Below, in pieces: positions 33,216 to 42,931 of a stretch of 64,000 nt of DNA. This DNA comes from Geminicoccaceae bacterium (GTDB taxonomy: Bacteria; Pseudomonadota; Alphaproteobacteria; Geminicoccales; Geminicoccaceae), in the NCBI GenBank assembly GCA_020638495.1, contig JACKIN010000006.1, positions 1-64,000 on the forward strand. The letters run 5' to 3'. The position numbers and the translations under genes are program-made. Under the pieces are notes generated by a model. That model saw nothing but the letters and a program-made list of their open reading frames with translations, searched no databases and had not been told where the DNA came from. Each line of letters begins with the position of its first letter. The stretch's first letter is position 1.

Positions 33216-34056
33216 TCAGTCGAAGAAGCCCGCGTCATCCTCCTTCAGGTGTGGCTTCGTCCGCTCGGGATCGAGCTCGACGTCCATGCAGGAACTGCCA
33301 TTTCGAGGCGAGCTCGTCGCCGATCGCAAAGGGGATGTCGGTCATGCGGCGGAGTGCCTCGTAGGCCTCGGGCGTCTCGTCGCGGCTGGGCTCCTCGAGG
33401 AAGTCGAGAGTGCCACGCGGCATCTTCTGGCAGAACCTCGCGGCCTCGGCGACCGAGAGACGGTGGCGGTCGTCGATGCCGAGCTCGACCTCGTGGTCGA
33501 GCGCTTCCCTGGCCCTTGTGCACCATTCGGCCGTGGCGGCGATGTGCTCCAGGGGCGCGTGGACGTCCTTCGACTGGTGGCCCGAGGGCGAGAGCCGCAT
33601 GGCGGACCAGCCGCGCTCGACGAGGGCTCTCGCCTGCTCGATCATCGCCAGGCCCGGTTCCGCATGGGTCGTGGCGAAGGTCGGCATGCGGTCGCGCTGC
33701 CGGCCGCCGAGGAGGTCGTAGACGGGCATGCCCAGCGCCTTGCCCTTGTTGTCGTAGTGCGCGATGTCGATGGCCGACATGGCGGCGGTGAGCACCCGCC
33801 CGCCCTCGAAATGCTGGCTCCGGTAGAGCTCCTGCCAAAGGGCGCCGATGCGCATCGGGTCCTTCCCGACCACGAACCCGGCAAAGTGGTCGATGGCCCC
33901 GGCGACCGCCTTCTCGCGGCCGGAGAGGCCGGATTCGCCCCAGCCGTAGAGGCCCTCGTCGGTCTCGACCTTGACGAGGAGCTGATTGCGGATGCCGACC
34001 CAGGCGGGGAAGGGCTCGGGCGCGGTGATCCTCGCTGCTTCACCCGCCGTTCAGCC
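33216..34056 (-). pseudogene. Broken enolase-superfamily gene B (mandelate racemase/muconate lactonizing type)
   Basis: An N-terminal lid and barrel are readable from ITAPEPFPAWVGIRNQLLVK (near 34032) through ETDEGLYGWGESG, GIDDRHRLSVAEAARF and LDFLEEPSRDETPEA to GDELASKWQFL. The sequence then jumps, in another frame, to the C-terminal tail DVELDPERTKPHLKEDDAGF and a stop at 33216. About 100 residues of the barrel are deleted. The likely start ATG at 34056 (MAERRVKQ) is also out of frame with ITAPEP. The deletion and frame changes should abolish activity. Confidence 0.75.
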
Positions 34057-34668
34057 ATGGGGCTTGTCGCCGAAAAAGCTCGAGCCCGGCTTCAGATGGG
34101 CGCGGGCCGCCTCCTCGTTCAGCCTCGGGCCGGGGCCCGGCCGGTCCTCGATCCTGATGAATCCCTTGTCGATCGGCGGCTTCTCCTTGACGAGGTCGCT
34201 CCACCATTCGACGTCGTGGGCGTGGTACTCGATGACGAGGAAGTTGTTGATGCCGGCGCAGACATGGCTGCCGGCGACGGTGGCGATCGGGCTCGCCACG
34301 TTGCGCGGGGCGATCGGGATGCAATAGAGGTCGGCGTGGTCGGCGACCTTCTTGGCCTCGGCGAGGCCGCCCATCTTGGGGATGTCCGGGGCGATGATCC
34401 GGGCCGCCTGCTTCTCGATCAGCTCGCGGTAGCCGTGCTTGCGGTAGAGGTTCTCGCCGGTGCAGATCGGCGTTCGGGTGCTGTGGGTGACATGGCGCTG
34501 GGCCTCGATGTTCTCGGGCGGCACCGGGTCCTCGAGCCAGAGCAGGTCGAAAGGCTCGGGCGCCTGGGCGAGCTTGATCGCGCCGTTGGCGTATTTCCAG
34601 TGGGCGTCCATGGCGACCATGATCTCGGAGCCGACGGCATCCCGGACGGCGCGCACCACGTCGACCAT
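34051..34668 (-). pseudogene. Truncated enolase-superfamily gene A (C-terminal barrel only)
   Basis: 205 aa beginning MVDVVRAVRDAVGSEIMVAM, which in intact relatives is preceded by about 190 residues (capping domain and the lysine motif). The metal ligands survive: DAHWKY (Asp), WLEDPVPPEN (Glu) and CTGENLY (Glu), then HYHAHDVEWW-like sequence near the end. The sequence upstream of 34668 shows no family homology. It overlaps gene B's probable start by 6 nt. Without the capping domain it is unlikely to be a working dehydratase or racemase. Confidence 0.72.
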
Positions 34669-34824
34669 CCAAGCCCGGCAGCGTCAAGGATCGCCTGCAC
34701 TCGTGCGGCAGCCACCACCACCGCGGCGCGCATGCACTTCTGAAGCCCATGCCGACGAGTCGCGAGCCGGGAGCAATCGGCAGGCTGAAGGCAGCGGGCC
34801 GATTCGCCGGTTCGCTCTTCGACC

Positions 34825-35310
34825 CTACCGGACCGAGTAGCCTTTCGCCGTCATGCAGGCCCCGAAGGCCTGGAAGTAGGCGGACTGTTGCGAGGCGGTG
34901 GCGGCCTCGGCCTGCTGGGTGTGGCGACGCTGCTCGCGGCGCTCGCCGCGCTGGCGCATGCCGCCGGCCACGGCACCGGCCCTGGCGGCGCTCTCGGTCA
35001 GGTCGTCCACCTCGCGCTCGCTCGAATCGGTTCGCTGCTCGCGCACCGCGCCGGCCGCAGCACCGCGCGCCGCACCTCGCGCCCGCTGACCCATGACGGG
35101 CGCGGCTTGTGGCGCAGCGGCCGTGGTCGCCGGATTGTAGCCCGAGCTCGCCATTGCCTGGCTCTCGCAGGCTGCCTGATCAGCCGCGACCTGCTCGGCC
35201 GTCTGGCCCTGCTGGGGCGTGACCGTTGCCGGCGCCTGGGCGATGGCGACACCGCCCGAGAGGTGGAGCACCAGCGCCAGGGCCAGGCCGCCGATCGTCG
35301 CACGATTCAT
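34825..35310 (-). CDS. Glycine-zipper-like envelope protein
   Basis: 161 aa with a signal peptide ending at SGGVAIAQAPA. Low-complexity Gln/Ala regions flank GARGAARGAAAGAVREQ and ESAARAGAVAGGMRQRGERR, small-residue repeats like those of glycine-zipper proteins. ACESQA near the middle and FGACMTAKGYSVR at the end supply two conserved cysteines often seen in such secreted proteobacterial proteins. Function unknown; probably periplasmic or outer-membrane associated. The flanking 155 bp on each side hold nothing I recognise. Confidence 0.65.
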   Translation of the reverse strand: MNRATIGGLALALVLHLSGGVAIAQAPATVTPQQGQTAEQVAADQAACESQAMASSGYNPATTAAAPQAAPVMGQRARGAARGAAAGAVREQRTDSSEREVDDLTESAARAGAVAGGMRQRGERREQRRHTQQAEAATASQQSAYFQAFGACMTAKGYSVR

Positions 35311-35472
35311 CGCATGGCTTCCTTCAGTCGATCGGCGCGCCGGGTTCCGGCGCCGCCCCGCCCGCCGGGACGGACGGGCGCACCGAGCATAGCAGGCAGC
35401 CGCGGGTGTGGTGGAGCACGTACTGTCGCACCGGTCCCCGGAGTCAGCGGGCGAGCTATTCGTTCGGCTCGT

Positions 35473-36618
35473 TCAGGCGATGGCCAGCGCATTGTCCTCG
35501 GCGGCGATCAGGGTGTCGCTGGCGAAGGAGAGGGCGATCGAGCGCTCCGGCGCGGTGACCAGCCAAGCCGAGGCGGCGCCGTCGATGGCGGTCTCGGTGA
35601 CCTGCATCCGGCCGGTGCCGAGCCAGGCGGCAAGGTCGAGCTCGTCCTCGCCGGCAAGGAAATCGGCGAAATGCAGCATGAGATCGCCGGGCCGGGCCTC
35701 GACAACGAAGCGGTCGGCCCCGGGGCCACCAATCAGCGTCACGGCTCCGGCCCGATGGCCGATGAAGAAGAGGTCGTCGCCGGCCCCGCCGTCGAGGAGG
35801 TCGCTGCCCAGGCGGGCGACCAGCGTGTCATTGCCGTCGCCGCCGAGCAGTTGATCATCGCCAGGCCCGCCGTCGAGCCGGTCGTTGCCGGCCCCACCCT
35901 CGAGCAGGTCGTCACCGGCCCCGCCCGAGAGGACGTCATGGCCGGCACCGCCCGTGAGGTGGTCCCGGCCATCGCCGCCATTCAGGGCATCGTCGCCCGT
36001 GCCGCCGTCGAGCCGGTCGTCGCCGCCATGGCCGAAGATCGTGTCGTCGCCGCCATTGCCGACGAGGACGTTGGCGAAGCTGTCGCCGATCAGCCGGTTG
36101 GCGCCCTCGTTGCCGACGAGATCGAAGCTCATGGACCAGCTCCGCTCCCAGACGATGGCGGTCAGGTTCTCGATGCCCGGCGCCAGCTCCAGGGTGATCG
36201 GCGCGAGCCATGGCTCGGCCGGCGGCATGCCCCCGGCAAGAGCCACGACCGCGTTTGCCCCGGCTGCCAGCGCATGGGCGAGCTCGGTCACCAGGATCGC
36301 CGTGTCGTTGCCGGCCATGTCGCTGAGGATGTCGCCTGTCGACCGGAGCACGTAGGTGTCGTCGCCGGCGCCGCCGATCAGCAAGCGCTGGGCGGTGGCC
36401 GAGCCGTGCAGGACGTCGTCGCCCATGCCGCCGATCAGGACGAGCGACGTTCGGGCCTCGCTGCGCAGGACGTCCGCGCCGGTGCCGCCACGCATCACGG
36501 CCGATCCGAGGAGGCTGCCGGCGGCAGGGTCTCGGGCGAGCGGTTGCTGCCGGGTGCCGATGAAGCTGTAGCCCGGCTCCTCGGTCGCGAGCCAGGAAAA
36601 GGATGGCGGTGAAAGCAT
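35473..36618 (-). CDS. RTX-repeat calcium-binding secreted protein
   Basis: 381 aa without a Sec signal. Nonapeptides of the GGxGxDxLx kind run at about 44-90 and densely at 165-275 (GNGGDDTIFGHGGDDRLDGG and so on), forming a calcium-binding beta roll. The C-terminal ~100 residues resemble the peptidase M10 C-terminal/type I secretion region (GGPGADRFVVE, FADFLAGEDELDL). Expected to leave through a type I exporter; none is in this window. No enzyme domain is seen, so a surface or adhesion role is possible. Confidence 0.82.
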   Translation of the reverse strand: MLSPPSFSWLATEEPGYSFIGTRQQPLARDPAAGSLLGSAVMRGGTGADVLRSEARTSLVLIGGMGDDVLHGSATAQRLLIGGAGDDTYVLRSTGDILSDMAGNDTAILVTELAHALAAGANAVVALAGGMPPAEPWLAPITLELAPGIENLTAIVWERSWSMSFDLVGNEGANRLIGDSFANVLVGNGGDDTIFGHGGDDRLDGGTGDDALNGGDGRDHLTGGAGHDVLSGGAGDDLLEGGAGNDRLDGGPGDDQLLGGDGNDTLVARLGSDLLDGGAGDDLFFIGHRAGAVTLIGGPGADRFVVEARPGDLMLHFADFLAGEDELDLAAWLGTGRMQVTETAIDGAASAWLVTAPERSIALSFASDTLIAAEDNALAIA

Positions 36619-36703
36619 GCAGCCGGTTGCCCATCATGACAGTTGGGGCGGCATGATGGCGGCTACGTGGTTAACGCCCGGTTAGCGCCTCCACTCCCGG
36701 GGC

Positions 36704-38569
36704 CTATGAGGCGGCCTTTGCTGCCGCAGAGCCCCGCGGCGGGTAGTCGAGCGTGTCGGCGAGCTCGTAGCGGAACTGCTCCTCGTGATTCGGGAAGGGC
36801 AGGCGGTTCTCCTGGCGCCAGCGCTCGACCGTCTGGCCGGCGGCCTCGGACTGCCTGGGGTCGGGGCCGGCCGAGCGCTCCAGGTAGAGCGTCTGCGACG
36901 GGAAGGCGAAGCCGGCGCCAATGCCTTCGACGATGTCCTTGATGCGCAGGTTGATGTCCTCCTGGATCGCCAGGAACTCGTTGAAGTCGCGGGTCGTGAC
37001 ATAGGCGAAGATCTCGAGATCGAGCGAGAACGCCCCGTAGCCGACGAAGCGCACCCGCGCCGGCTCGATGGCGATCTTGGGATGACGGATCAGGAGCTCG
37101 CGCAGCCGGACCAGCACGAGGCGGAGCTGGTCCGCCGACGTCTCGTAGCGCAGGCCGATGCTGCTCTGCAGGAGGATGCTGTCGCGGCGGGTGAAGTTGA
37201 CGATCTGCATCTGGCAGAACTCGGCGTTCGGCACGGAGACCAAGGTCCGGTCGATGCCGCGCACCCGGACGGAGCGCAGGCCGACCGCCTCCACCGTGCC
37301 CATCTTGTCGCCGAACAGGCAGAATTCGCCGACCTTGACCGGCTTGTCGGCGAAGAGGACGAACCCGGCGACGACGTTCTCGAGCGTCGGCCGCACGGCC
37401 AGCGCCACGGCGAGGCCGCCGACGCCGAGCCCGGCGAGCATCGGCGTCACCGGCACGCCGAGCCGGTCCGCCATGTGCACCAGGACGTAGAGGCCGAGCA
37501 GCACGCTCGCCAGGTGGAAGACCAGCCGCACGAGCTGCGTGTCGAGGCTGGCCACGCCGAGCTCGCGCACCCGGATCACGAAGTCGGCGGCGATGTTCAG
37601 GAGCTGGAAGATGAGCCAGGCGACAGCGAGATGACCGACGATCGTCAGGAGAACCCCAACCACGGCCGCGGACAGACCGGTGATCCCGATGATATAGAGG
37701 AGGAGGAAGTGAGCGACGACGGCCAGCACCAGGGCCAGCACGCTGCGCGCGACACCCGCCCAGCGGGCGCGGTGGCCCGTCTCCGCCGGCCGGCGCTCGA
37801 GCCGCACCGCGAGCCGGAACCCCAGAACATAGGTCGCGATCGCGAGCAGCAGCGTCGTCGCCAGCGCCGTCCATTTCCAGATCGGCAGCTCGCCGATCAG
37901 GATGAACCATTGGCCCGGCAGGCTCTGGACGAGGCTGGTCACCACCGCCGGCGCCGCGAAGCCGGGGCCCCGGCGGAAGCGCTCGACGATACCCTGATAG
38001 CGGCGGAGCTCGCCTTTGGCCGGGAGGTGCTGGATCACCCGGTAGAACGCCGGAATCCTCTGCACCGTGTCCTCGGTGAACAGAAAGCCGGTGGCAAGGC
38101 CGGTGTCGTCCGACTGGCTGGCGATACGCAGCTCGGTGCCGGGAATGGTCCAGGCCTGCAGCCCGTTCTCCGCGACTTGCGCGGCGTCGGGCATGTCGTC
38201 CGGCGGCGGGAGCGTCACCCGCGCCAGCACCTCGAGCAGCATCAGGGACTTGTCGGCCATCTCGACGAAGCTCGCCTCGCCGCCGGCAATCGTCCGCTCG
38301 AGGGTCGCAAAGGCGCGTCCGGCGTGGGCGTGCATGGCGCCGAGATTACCCTCGTAGTAGCTGCGGACGGCGGCTTCCATCTCAGCGATGAAGGTGTTCA
38401 GCGTCGCCCCCGGGCTGGAGAGATCGGGCGGTGCGAGGGGATCGGCGAGGCTGGCGGTGGCGTCGGCGGCCCGCGCTCCGGACGGCCAGCCCGTGGCGAT
38501 GGCCAGCAGGAGCACCAGCAACCGGGCTGCCCGGCCCCCATGAGCCGCTATCGTCGACCTCGTCGTCAC
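36704..38569 (-). CDS. MscS-family mechanosensitive channel with periplasmic N-terminal domain
   Basis: 621 aa: signal peptide (~1-35), a periplasmic domain of about 180 residues, then five membrane helices between ~225 and 400. The last is the pore helix LAGLGVGGLAVALAVRPTLEN. It runs into the beta domain (VGEFCLFGDKMGTVEAVGLR, VSVPNAEFCQMQIVNFTRR) and the alpha/beta domain. It should open under membrane tension to release solutes. Length and layout match the MscK/YbdG-like larger MscS proteins. Monocistronic on the minus strand. Confidence 0.9.
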   Translation of the reverse strand: MTTRSTIAAHGGRAARLLVLLLAIATGWPSGARAADATASLADPLAPPDLSSPGATLNTFIAEMEAAVRSYYEGNLGAMHAHAGRAFATLERTIAGGEASFVEMADKSLMLLEVLARVTLPPPDDMPDAAQVAENGLQAWTIPGTELRIASQSDDTGLATGFLFTEDTVQRIPAFYRVIQHLPAKGELRRYQGIVERFRRGPGFAAPAVVTSLVQSLPGQWFILIGELPIWKWTALATTLLLAIATYVLGFRLAVRLERRPAETGHRARWAGVARSVLALVLAVVAHFLLLYIIGITGLSAAVVGVLLTIVGHLAVAWLIFQLLNIAADFVIRVRELGVASLDTQLVRLVFHLASVLLGLYVLVHMADRLGVPVTPMLAGLGVGGLAVALAVRPTLENVVAGFVLFADKPVKVGEFCLFGDKMGTVEAVGLRSVRVRGIDRTLVSVPNAEFCQMQIVNFTRRDSILLQSSIGLRYETSADQLRLVLVRLRELLIRHPKIAIEPARVRFVGYGAFSLDLEIFAYVTTRDFNEFLAIQEDINLRIKDIVEGIGAGFAFPSQTLYLERSAGPDPRQSEAAGQTVERWRQENRLPFPNHEEQFRYELADTLDYPPRGSAAAKAAS

Positions 38570-38652
38570 CCTGTCACCTCCGCATCAACCGCATCGGGGA
38601 CAGGATGGCCGGGAAGTGGCCGGCAAGGCAACCCGCGGCGGCCGGCGGCAGC

Positions 38653-39513
38653 TCAGCCCTGGAGCCGGTAGACCCGCCTTGCCGTCTCGCGGTAGAGCTG
38701 GCGCCGCTCCGCCTCGCTCGTGCCGTCCATCACCTCGTCGAGGATGCGGACCCATTCCGGGTAGGGGTGGGTGAGCTCCGAGACGGTCCAGTCGCTGCCG
38801 TACATCAGGCGGTCGAAGCCGAAGCATTCGATGGCGTGGCGGAGATAGGGGACCACCTCCGCCTTCTGCCAGTGGGCATGGTCGGCCTCGGTGATCACGC
38901 CCGAGACCTTGCAGATCACGTTGGGCAGCCGGCCCAGTTCCTTCATCAGATCGGCCCAGGGCTGCCACATGCCGTGCTTGATGCCGGGCTTGCCCAGGTG
39001 GTCGAGCACGAAGGTGACGTCGGGGCAGCGCTGCGCCAGCTCGACGGCGAAGGGCAGGCACCAGTGCTTGACGCAGATGTCGAAGACGAGGTCGTGCCGC
39101 GGCAGCAGCTTCAGGGCGGCGAGGAAGCCGGGCTCCAGGCAGAAGCGCGGGTCGAGCTCGATCTCGATGAGCCGGCGGATGCCGCGCAGGGTCGGGTGCT
39201 GCAGGAGCTGTTCGAGGTCGCCCCTGACCACGTCCGGACCGAGCTCCAGCGGGAGGTGGGCGATCATCCCCTGCAGGCGCGGATCCCGGTCTGCCAGGCC
39301 CTGGACCCAGGCCGCCTCGTCCAGGTGCAGCCCCGGCCCGACCCAGACCTCGGCGAAGACCAGGGCCTCGACCTCGACCGGCCCGCGCGCCGCGTCGAAG
39401 TCCGCCAGCCCGTAGCTGCGATTGATCCGCGGCACGTTGGCGAGCCACGGATAGGACAGCTTCTCGACATCGTAGAGGTGGACGTGGCTGTCGATGATCG
39501 GAAAGTCCGGCAT
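38653..39513 (-). CDS. Amidohydrolase-2 family hydrolase (lactonase/decarboxylase-like)
   Basis: 286 aa TIM barrel. DSHVHLYD (~8-15) gives the metal-binding H-x-H, VLDHLGKPG the later histidine and LMYGSDWTVSEL the catalytic aspartate. The pattern is that of sugar-lactone hydrolases such as L-fucono-1,5-lactonase, and of 2-pyrone-4,6-dicarboxylate lactonase. Located alone on the minus strand between the MscS gene and the divergent desaturase. The exact lactone or acid is not readable. Confidence 0.85.
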   Translation of the reverse strand: MPDFPIIDSHVHLYDVEKLSYPWLANVPRINRSYGLADFDAARGPVEVEALVFAEVWVGPGLHLDEAAWVQGLADRDPRLQGMIAHLPLELGPDVVRGDLEQLLQHPTLRGIRRLIEIELDPRFCLEPGFLAALKLLPRHDLVFDICVKHWCLPFAVELAQRCPDVTFVLDHLGKPGIKHGMWQPWADLMKELGRLPNVICKVSGVITEADHAHWQKAEVVPYLRHAIECFGFDRLMYGSDWTVSELTHPYPEWVRILDEVMDGTSEAERRQLYRETARRVYRLQG

Positions 39514-39644
39514 GGCGCCCTCTCGATTCCTGGCAGCCTGCGGTAGCGGCCGACCGCGCCGCTCGCAAGCCCTGTCCTGCTTTGAATTCTGGGCCTTGTC
39601 GCCCTATGCTGCATCGCGGCCGGCTCTTTGCAAAGGAGGAGATC

Positions 39645-40739
39645 TTGGCCACCGCCGTTCTTCGACGCGACTACAGCCTCACCGGCCCCGAGGCCGACAA
39701 GGCGGTCGAGCGCGGCCTCGTCGCCGCCGAGTGGTATCACAGCCGGGTCCCGCGCCAGCGGATGAAGGAGCTGATGCGTCGCCGCGACGCCCCGGCACTT
39801 CGCGACCTCGCCCTCTGGCTCGCCGCCCTGGCGCTCTCCGGTGGCATTGCCGGCTGGCTCTATCTCCAGGGAAGCTGGTGGGCGCTGCCGTTCTTCCTCG
39901 TCTATTGGGTGCTCTACGGCTCCACCTCGGACGCCCGTTGGCACGAGTGCGGCCACGGCACGGCGTTCAGGACCGCCTGGATCAACGATCTCGTCTACGA
40001 GGTCGCGTCCTTCATGGTGTTCCGCAATGCGACGGTCTGGCGCTGGAGCCATGCCCGCCACCACACCGACACCATCATCGTCGGGCGCGACCCCGAGATC
40101 GTCGCCATGCGCCCGCCGCATGTCTGGAAGGTGCTCTTGAACTTCCTGGCCCTGCCGAACCTCTACTACGGCTTCAAGGAGATGTTCATCCACAGCATGG
40201 GCCGGTTGACCCCCGACCAGGCGACCTTCATCCCCGAGGCCGAGCGCCCCAGGGTCTACCTCAGGGCGCGCATCTACCTCGCCATCTACGCCTCCGTGAT
40301 CCTCCTGGCGCTGGCCTTCCAGACCTGGCTGCCGCTGCTCTATGTCGGCCTGCCGGTGCTCCTCGGCGGCTGGCTCATCATGTATCTGGCGCTGACCCAG
40401 CATGTCGGGCTCGCCGAGGACGTGCTCGACCACCGGCTGAATGCGCGCACCATCTACATGAACCCGCTGCTGCGCTTCCTCTACCTCAACATGAACTACC
40501 ACGTGGAGCACCACATGTTCCCCATGGTGCCGTACCACAACCTGCCGGCCCTGCACGAGGAGCTGAAGGCCGACATGCCGAAGCCCTACCGGAGCACATT
40601 CGAGGCCTATCGCGAGATCATCGCCACGCTGAAGCGCCAGCTCAGGGACCCGGGCCATTTCGTCAAGCGCGAGCTGCCGCCCTCGGCCCGGCCCTTCCGG
40701 GCGGAGCTGCACGGGCATGGCTTCGCCGAGGCGGGGTGA
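39645..40739 (+). CDS. Membrane fatty acid desaturase family protein
   Basis: 364 aa with a TTG start behind a near-perfect AAAGGAGGAG ribosome site. The three histidine boxes of the diiron centre are present: HECGH (HxxxH), HARHH (HxxHH) and HVEHH (HxxHH). Four hydrophobic stretches (about 56-95 and 225-265, in pairs) place the site on the cytoplasmic face. The family desaturates or hydroxylates acyl chains; membrane adaptation is a likely use. No ferredoxin or reductase gene lies beside it. Confidence 0.87.
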   Translation: MATAVLRRDYSLTGPEADKAVERGLVAAEWYHSRVPRQRMKELMRRRDAPALRDLALWLAALALSGGIAGWLYLQGSWWALPFFLVYWVLYGSTSDARWHECGHGTAFRTAWINDLVYEVASFMVFRNATVWRWSHARHHTDTIIVGRDPEIVAMRPPHVWKVLLNFLALPNLYYGFKEMFIHSMGRLTPDQATFIPEAERPRVYLRARIYLAIYASVILLALAFQTWLPLLYVGLPVLLGGWLIMYLALTQHVGLAEDVLDHRLNARTIYMNPLLRFLYLNMNYHVEHHMFPMVPYHNLPALHEELKADMPKPYRSTFEAYREIIATLKRQLRDPGHFVKRELPPSARPFRAELHGHGFAEAG

Positions 40740-40883
40740 CTCCATCCGGCGATCCGCGTCGACGGTGGGACAGGCTGGATTCCCGAGACCCGTCTCTTGC
40801 CCGCCGAGCCGGGCGTCGCTATCCGCTTCGAGGCACCCTGGCGGGTGGGTGCGGATGCAAACGAGATGGATGCCGCGCGAGCG

Positions 40884-42098
40884 TTATCGCCCGGCGGAGG
40901 TGAGCCGGCGGCGGGAGAAGGCATCGACCGTGACGGCGAGCAGCAGGATGGCGCCCTCGACCATGTATTTCACGTCGGCGGGCTGGCCGACGAGGTCGAG
41001 GCCGTTCGAGACGCTGCCGATCACCAAGGCACCGAGCAGGGCGCCCCAGACATTGCCCCGGCCACCAAAGAGGCTCGTGCCGCCGATCACCGCGGCGGCG
41101 ATGACCTCGAGCAGCAGCGTGCCGCCGCCCGACTGCGTGCTCGCCGCCTGCAGGCGCGAGGTCAGGATCAGGCCGCCGACGGCGGTCAACGCCCCCGACA
41201 GCGCGAAGACGCAGATGCGGACGCGCGCGATGTTGATGCCGGCCCGGCGGGCCGCCTCGGGGTGGCCGCCGACCGCATAAATGTGGCGACCGAACGTCGT
41301 GCGGCGGGTCAGCCAGTCGAAGAAGGCGACGAGCGCGAAGAGCAGGACACCGGCCGTCGGCACACCATTGGCCTGGTTGAGGACAGCAACCGCCCCGAGC
41401 AGCAGGACGGCGATGGCGACCGTCTGCATGGCCAGGAGCGGCAGCGACGGCGCCTGCATGCCGGCCCGGCGACGGGCCGCGTCGTTGACGAGATGCGTGC
41501 CGGCGTACCCGATGACGGCGACCAGCGCGAGGGCCCAGCCCCAGGCGTGCGGCAAGAAGGTCGAGGCGATGGCCGTGATTCGCGGATCGAAGACATTCAA
41601 CGTCCCGGCATCCCCCAGGACGTGGAGCTGGACGCCGAGCCAGATGAGCAGCCCGGCCAGCGTCACGACGAAGGACGGGACGCGCAGAACCGCGATCCAG
41701 ATTCCCTGGATGGCGCCGATGAAGGTGCCGACCGCGAGCATCGCCACGATCGCCGCCCACCAGGGCCAGCCGATGTCGACGACGAGCACGCCCAAAACGG
41801 CCGCGGTGGCGCCAGCGACCGAGCCGACGGACAGGTCGATCTCGCCGAGCAGCAGGACGAGAACGATGCCGATGGCGATGGTGCCCGAGACGGAGATCTG
41901 CAGGACGAGATTGGAAAGGTTGCGCGGGGTCAGGAAGTGCGCGTCCTGCAGTTGGAAAAACGTCCAGATGATCGCGAGCCCGAGCACGATGGGGAGAACC
42001 CCGAGCTCGCTGGAATCCGAGCGCAATCGCAGGCCGCGAGCGAGCGTGGTCAGGGATGCGCCGGTGCGAGCTCGGCCACCGGCCCGGCTGCCGCTCAT
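40884..42098 (-). CDS. Sugar ABC transporter permease, XylH/RbsC type
   Basis: 404 aa, about ten or more membrane segments. LVLLLGEIDLSVGSVAGATAA is the signature of the ribose/xylose permease family, and YAVGGHPEAARRAGINIARV and EVIAAAVIGGTSLFGGRGNVWG follow. The large size with extra central helices is like XylH. It is the last gene of a binding protein-ATPase-permease run. The 140 bp after its stop hold no recognisable gene. Confidence 0.9.
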   Translation of the reverse strand: MSGSRAGGRARTGASLTTLARGLRLRSDSSELGVLPIVLGLAIIWTFFQLQDAHFLTPRNLSNLVLQISVSGTIAIGIVLVLLLGEIDLSVGSVAGATAAVLGVLVVDIGWPWWAAIVAMLAVGTFIGAIQGIWIAVLRVPSFVVTLAGLLIWLGVQLHVLGDAGTLNVFDPRITAIASTFLPHAWGWALALVAVIGYAGTHLVNDAARRRAGMQAPSLPLLAMQTVAIAVLLLGAVAVLNQANGVPTAGVLLFALVAFFDWLTRRTTFGRHIYAVGGHPEAARRAGINIARVRICVFALSGALTAVGGLILTSRLQAASTQSGGGTLLLEVIAAAVIGGTSLFGGRGNVWGALLGALVIGSVSNGLDLVGQPADVKYMVEGAILLLAVTVDAFSRRRLTSAGR

Positions 42099-42124
42099 GC
42101 GGTCGCGCGCGTCCTGAGCCTGCT

Positions 42125-42919
42125 TCAGCACACGGCCTCGCGCGCGGCTGCCTCGCGCGCTCCGGTGATCGCCGCCACGACCTCCTCGGGGGTCGTTTCG
42201 CGGCACCTGAACGCCGCCGCGTTGCGGCCGAGGCGCAGGACGACGATCCGGTCCGCCACCTCGAACATGTCGTGCAGGTTGTGCGAGATCAGGACCACAC
42301 CCAGACCTTGCGCCCGCAACCGCTTGATCAGCTCCAGGACCTCGTGCGTCTGCGCCACGCCGAGTGCTGCGGTCGGCTCGTCCAGGAGCACGATCTTGGA
42401 GTTCCACATCACCGCTCGGGAAATGGCCACCGACTGTCTCTGGCCGCCCGAAAGAGTGGCGACCGCGGCGCGGACACTGCGGATCGTCGTGACGTTGAGG
42501 CGGCGCAGGACGTCGAGAGCGTGCCGCTCCATGTCGAGCTCTGACAGCCTTTGCAGGAAGCGGGGTCGGCCGACCGTCTCGCGGCCGAGATACATGTTGG
42601 CGACGACGTCCAGATTGTCGCACAGGGCGAGGTCCTGGTAGACCGTCTCGATGCCGAGAGACGCGGCGTGGCGGGGTGAGCGGATGCTCACCTCCACGCC
42701 ATCGAAGCGGATGACGCCGCCATCCGGCGCATGGGTGCCGGCGATCACCTTCACCAGGGTCGACTTGCCGGCGCCGTTGTCGCCGGCCAGCGCCACGACC
42801 TCGGCCGCGCGGACCTCGAAATCGACCTCCGACAAGGCCTCGACGGCGCCGAACCGCTTCGAGATACCCTCGAGCTGCAGAACGGCCGATCCAGCGCCGT
42901 CAGCCCTGCCGCTTGTCAC
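42125..42919 (-). CDS. Sugar ABC transporter ATP-binding protein, single-domain
   Basis: 264 aa from GTG 42919. Walker A GDNGAGKST (~45-53), signature LSGGQRQSVAISR, Walker B IVLLDEPTAALG and switch SHNLHD are intact. Most ribose/xylose importers have a fused double ATPase (about 500 aa); this one has a single domain, like FrcA-type fructose importers. It starts 12 nt after the binding-protein stop. Confidence 0.9.
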   Translation of the reverse strand: MTSGRADGAGSAVLQLEGISKRFGAVEALSEVDFEVRAAEVVALAGDNGAGKSTLVKVIAGTHAPDGGVIRFDGVEVSIRSPRHAASLGIETVYQDLALCDNLDVVANMYLGRETVGRPRFLQRLSELDMERHALDVLRRLNVTTIRSVRAAVATLSGGQRQSVAISRAVMWNSKIVLLDEPTAALGVAQTHEVLELIKRLRAQGLGVVLISHNLHDMFEVADRIVVLRLGRNAAAFRCRETTPEEVVAAITGAREAAAREAVC

Positions 42920-42931
42920 CTCGGGCTGTCG

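Noticed and set aside
34888..36612. A 574-codon plus-strand frame across the glycine-zipper and RTX genes, with many VVAGP-type repeats
   Set aside because: The repeats are the complement of the RTX nonapeptide codons; it is a shadow.
36785..38671. A 628-codon open frame antisense to the MscS gene
   Set aside because: It is a mirror of the MscS codons; no ribosome site or recognisable domain.
42125..42919. Truncated half of a double-domain sugar ATPase (XylG/RbsA)
   Set aside because: All ATPase motifs are intact, the gene is evenly packed between its partners, and single-domain forms such as FrcA are known.
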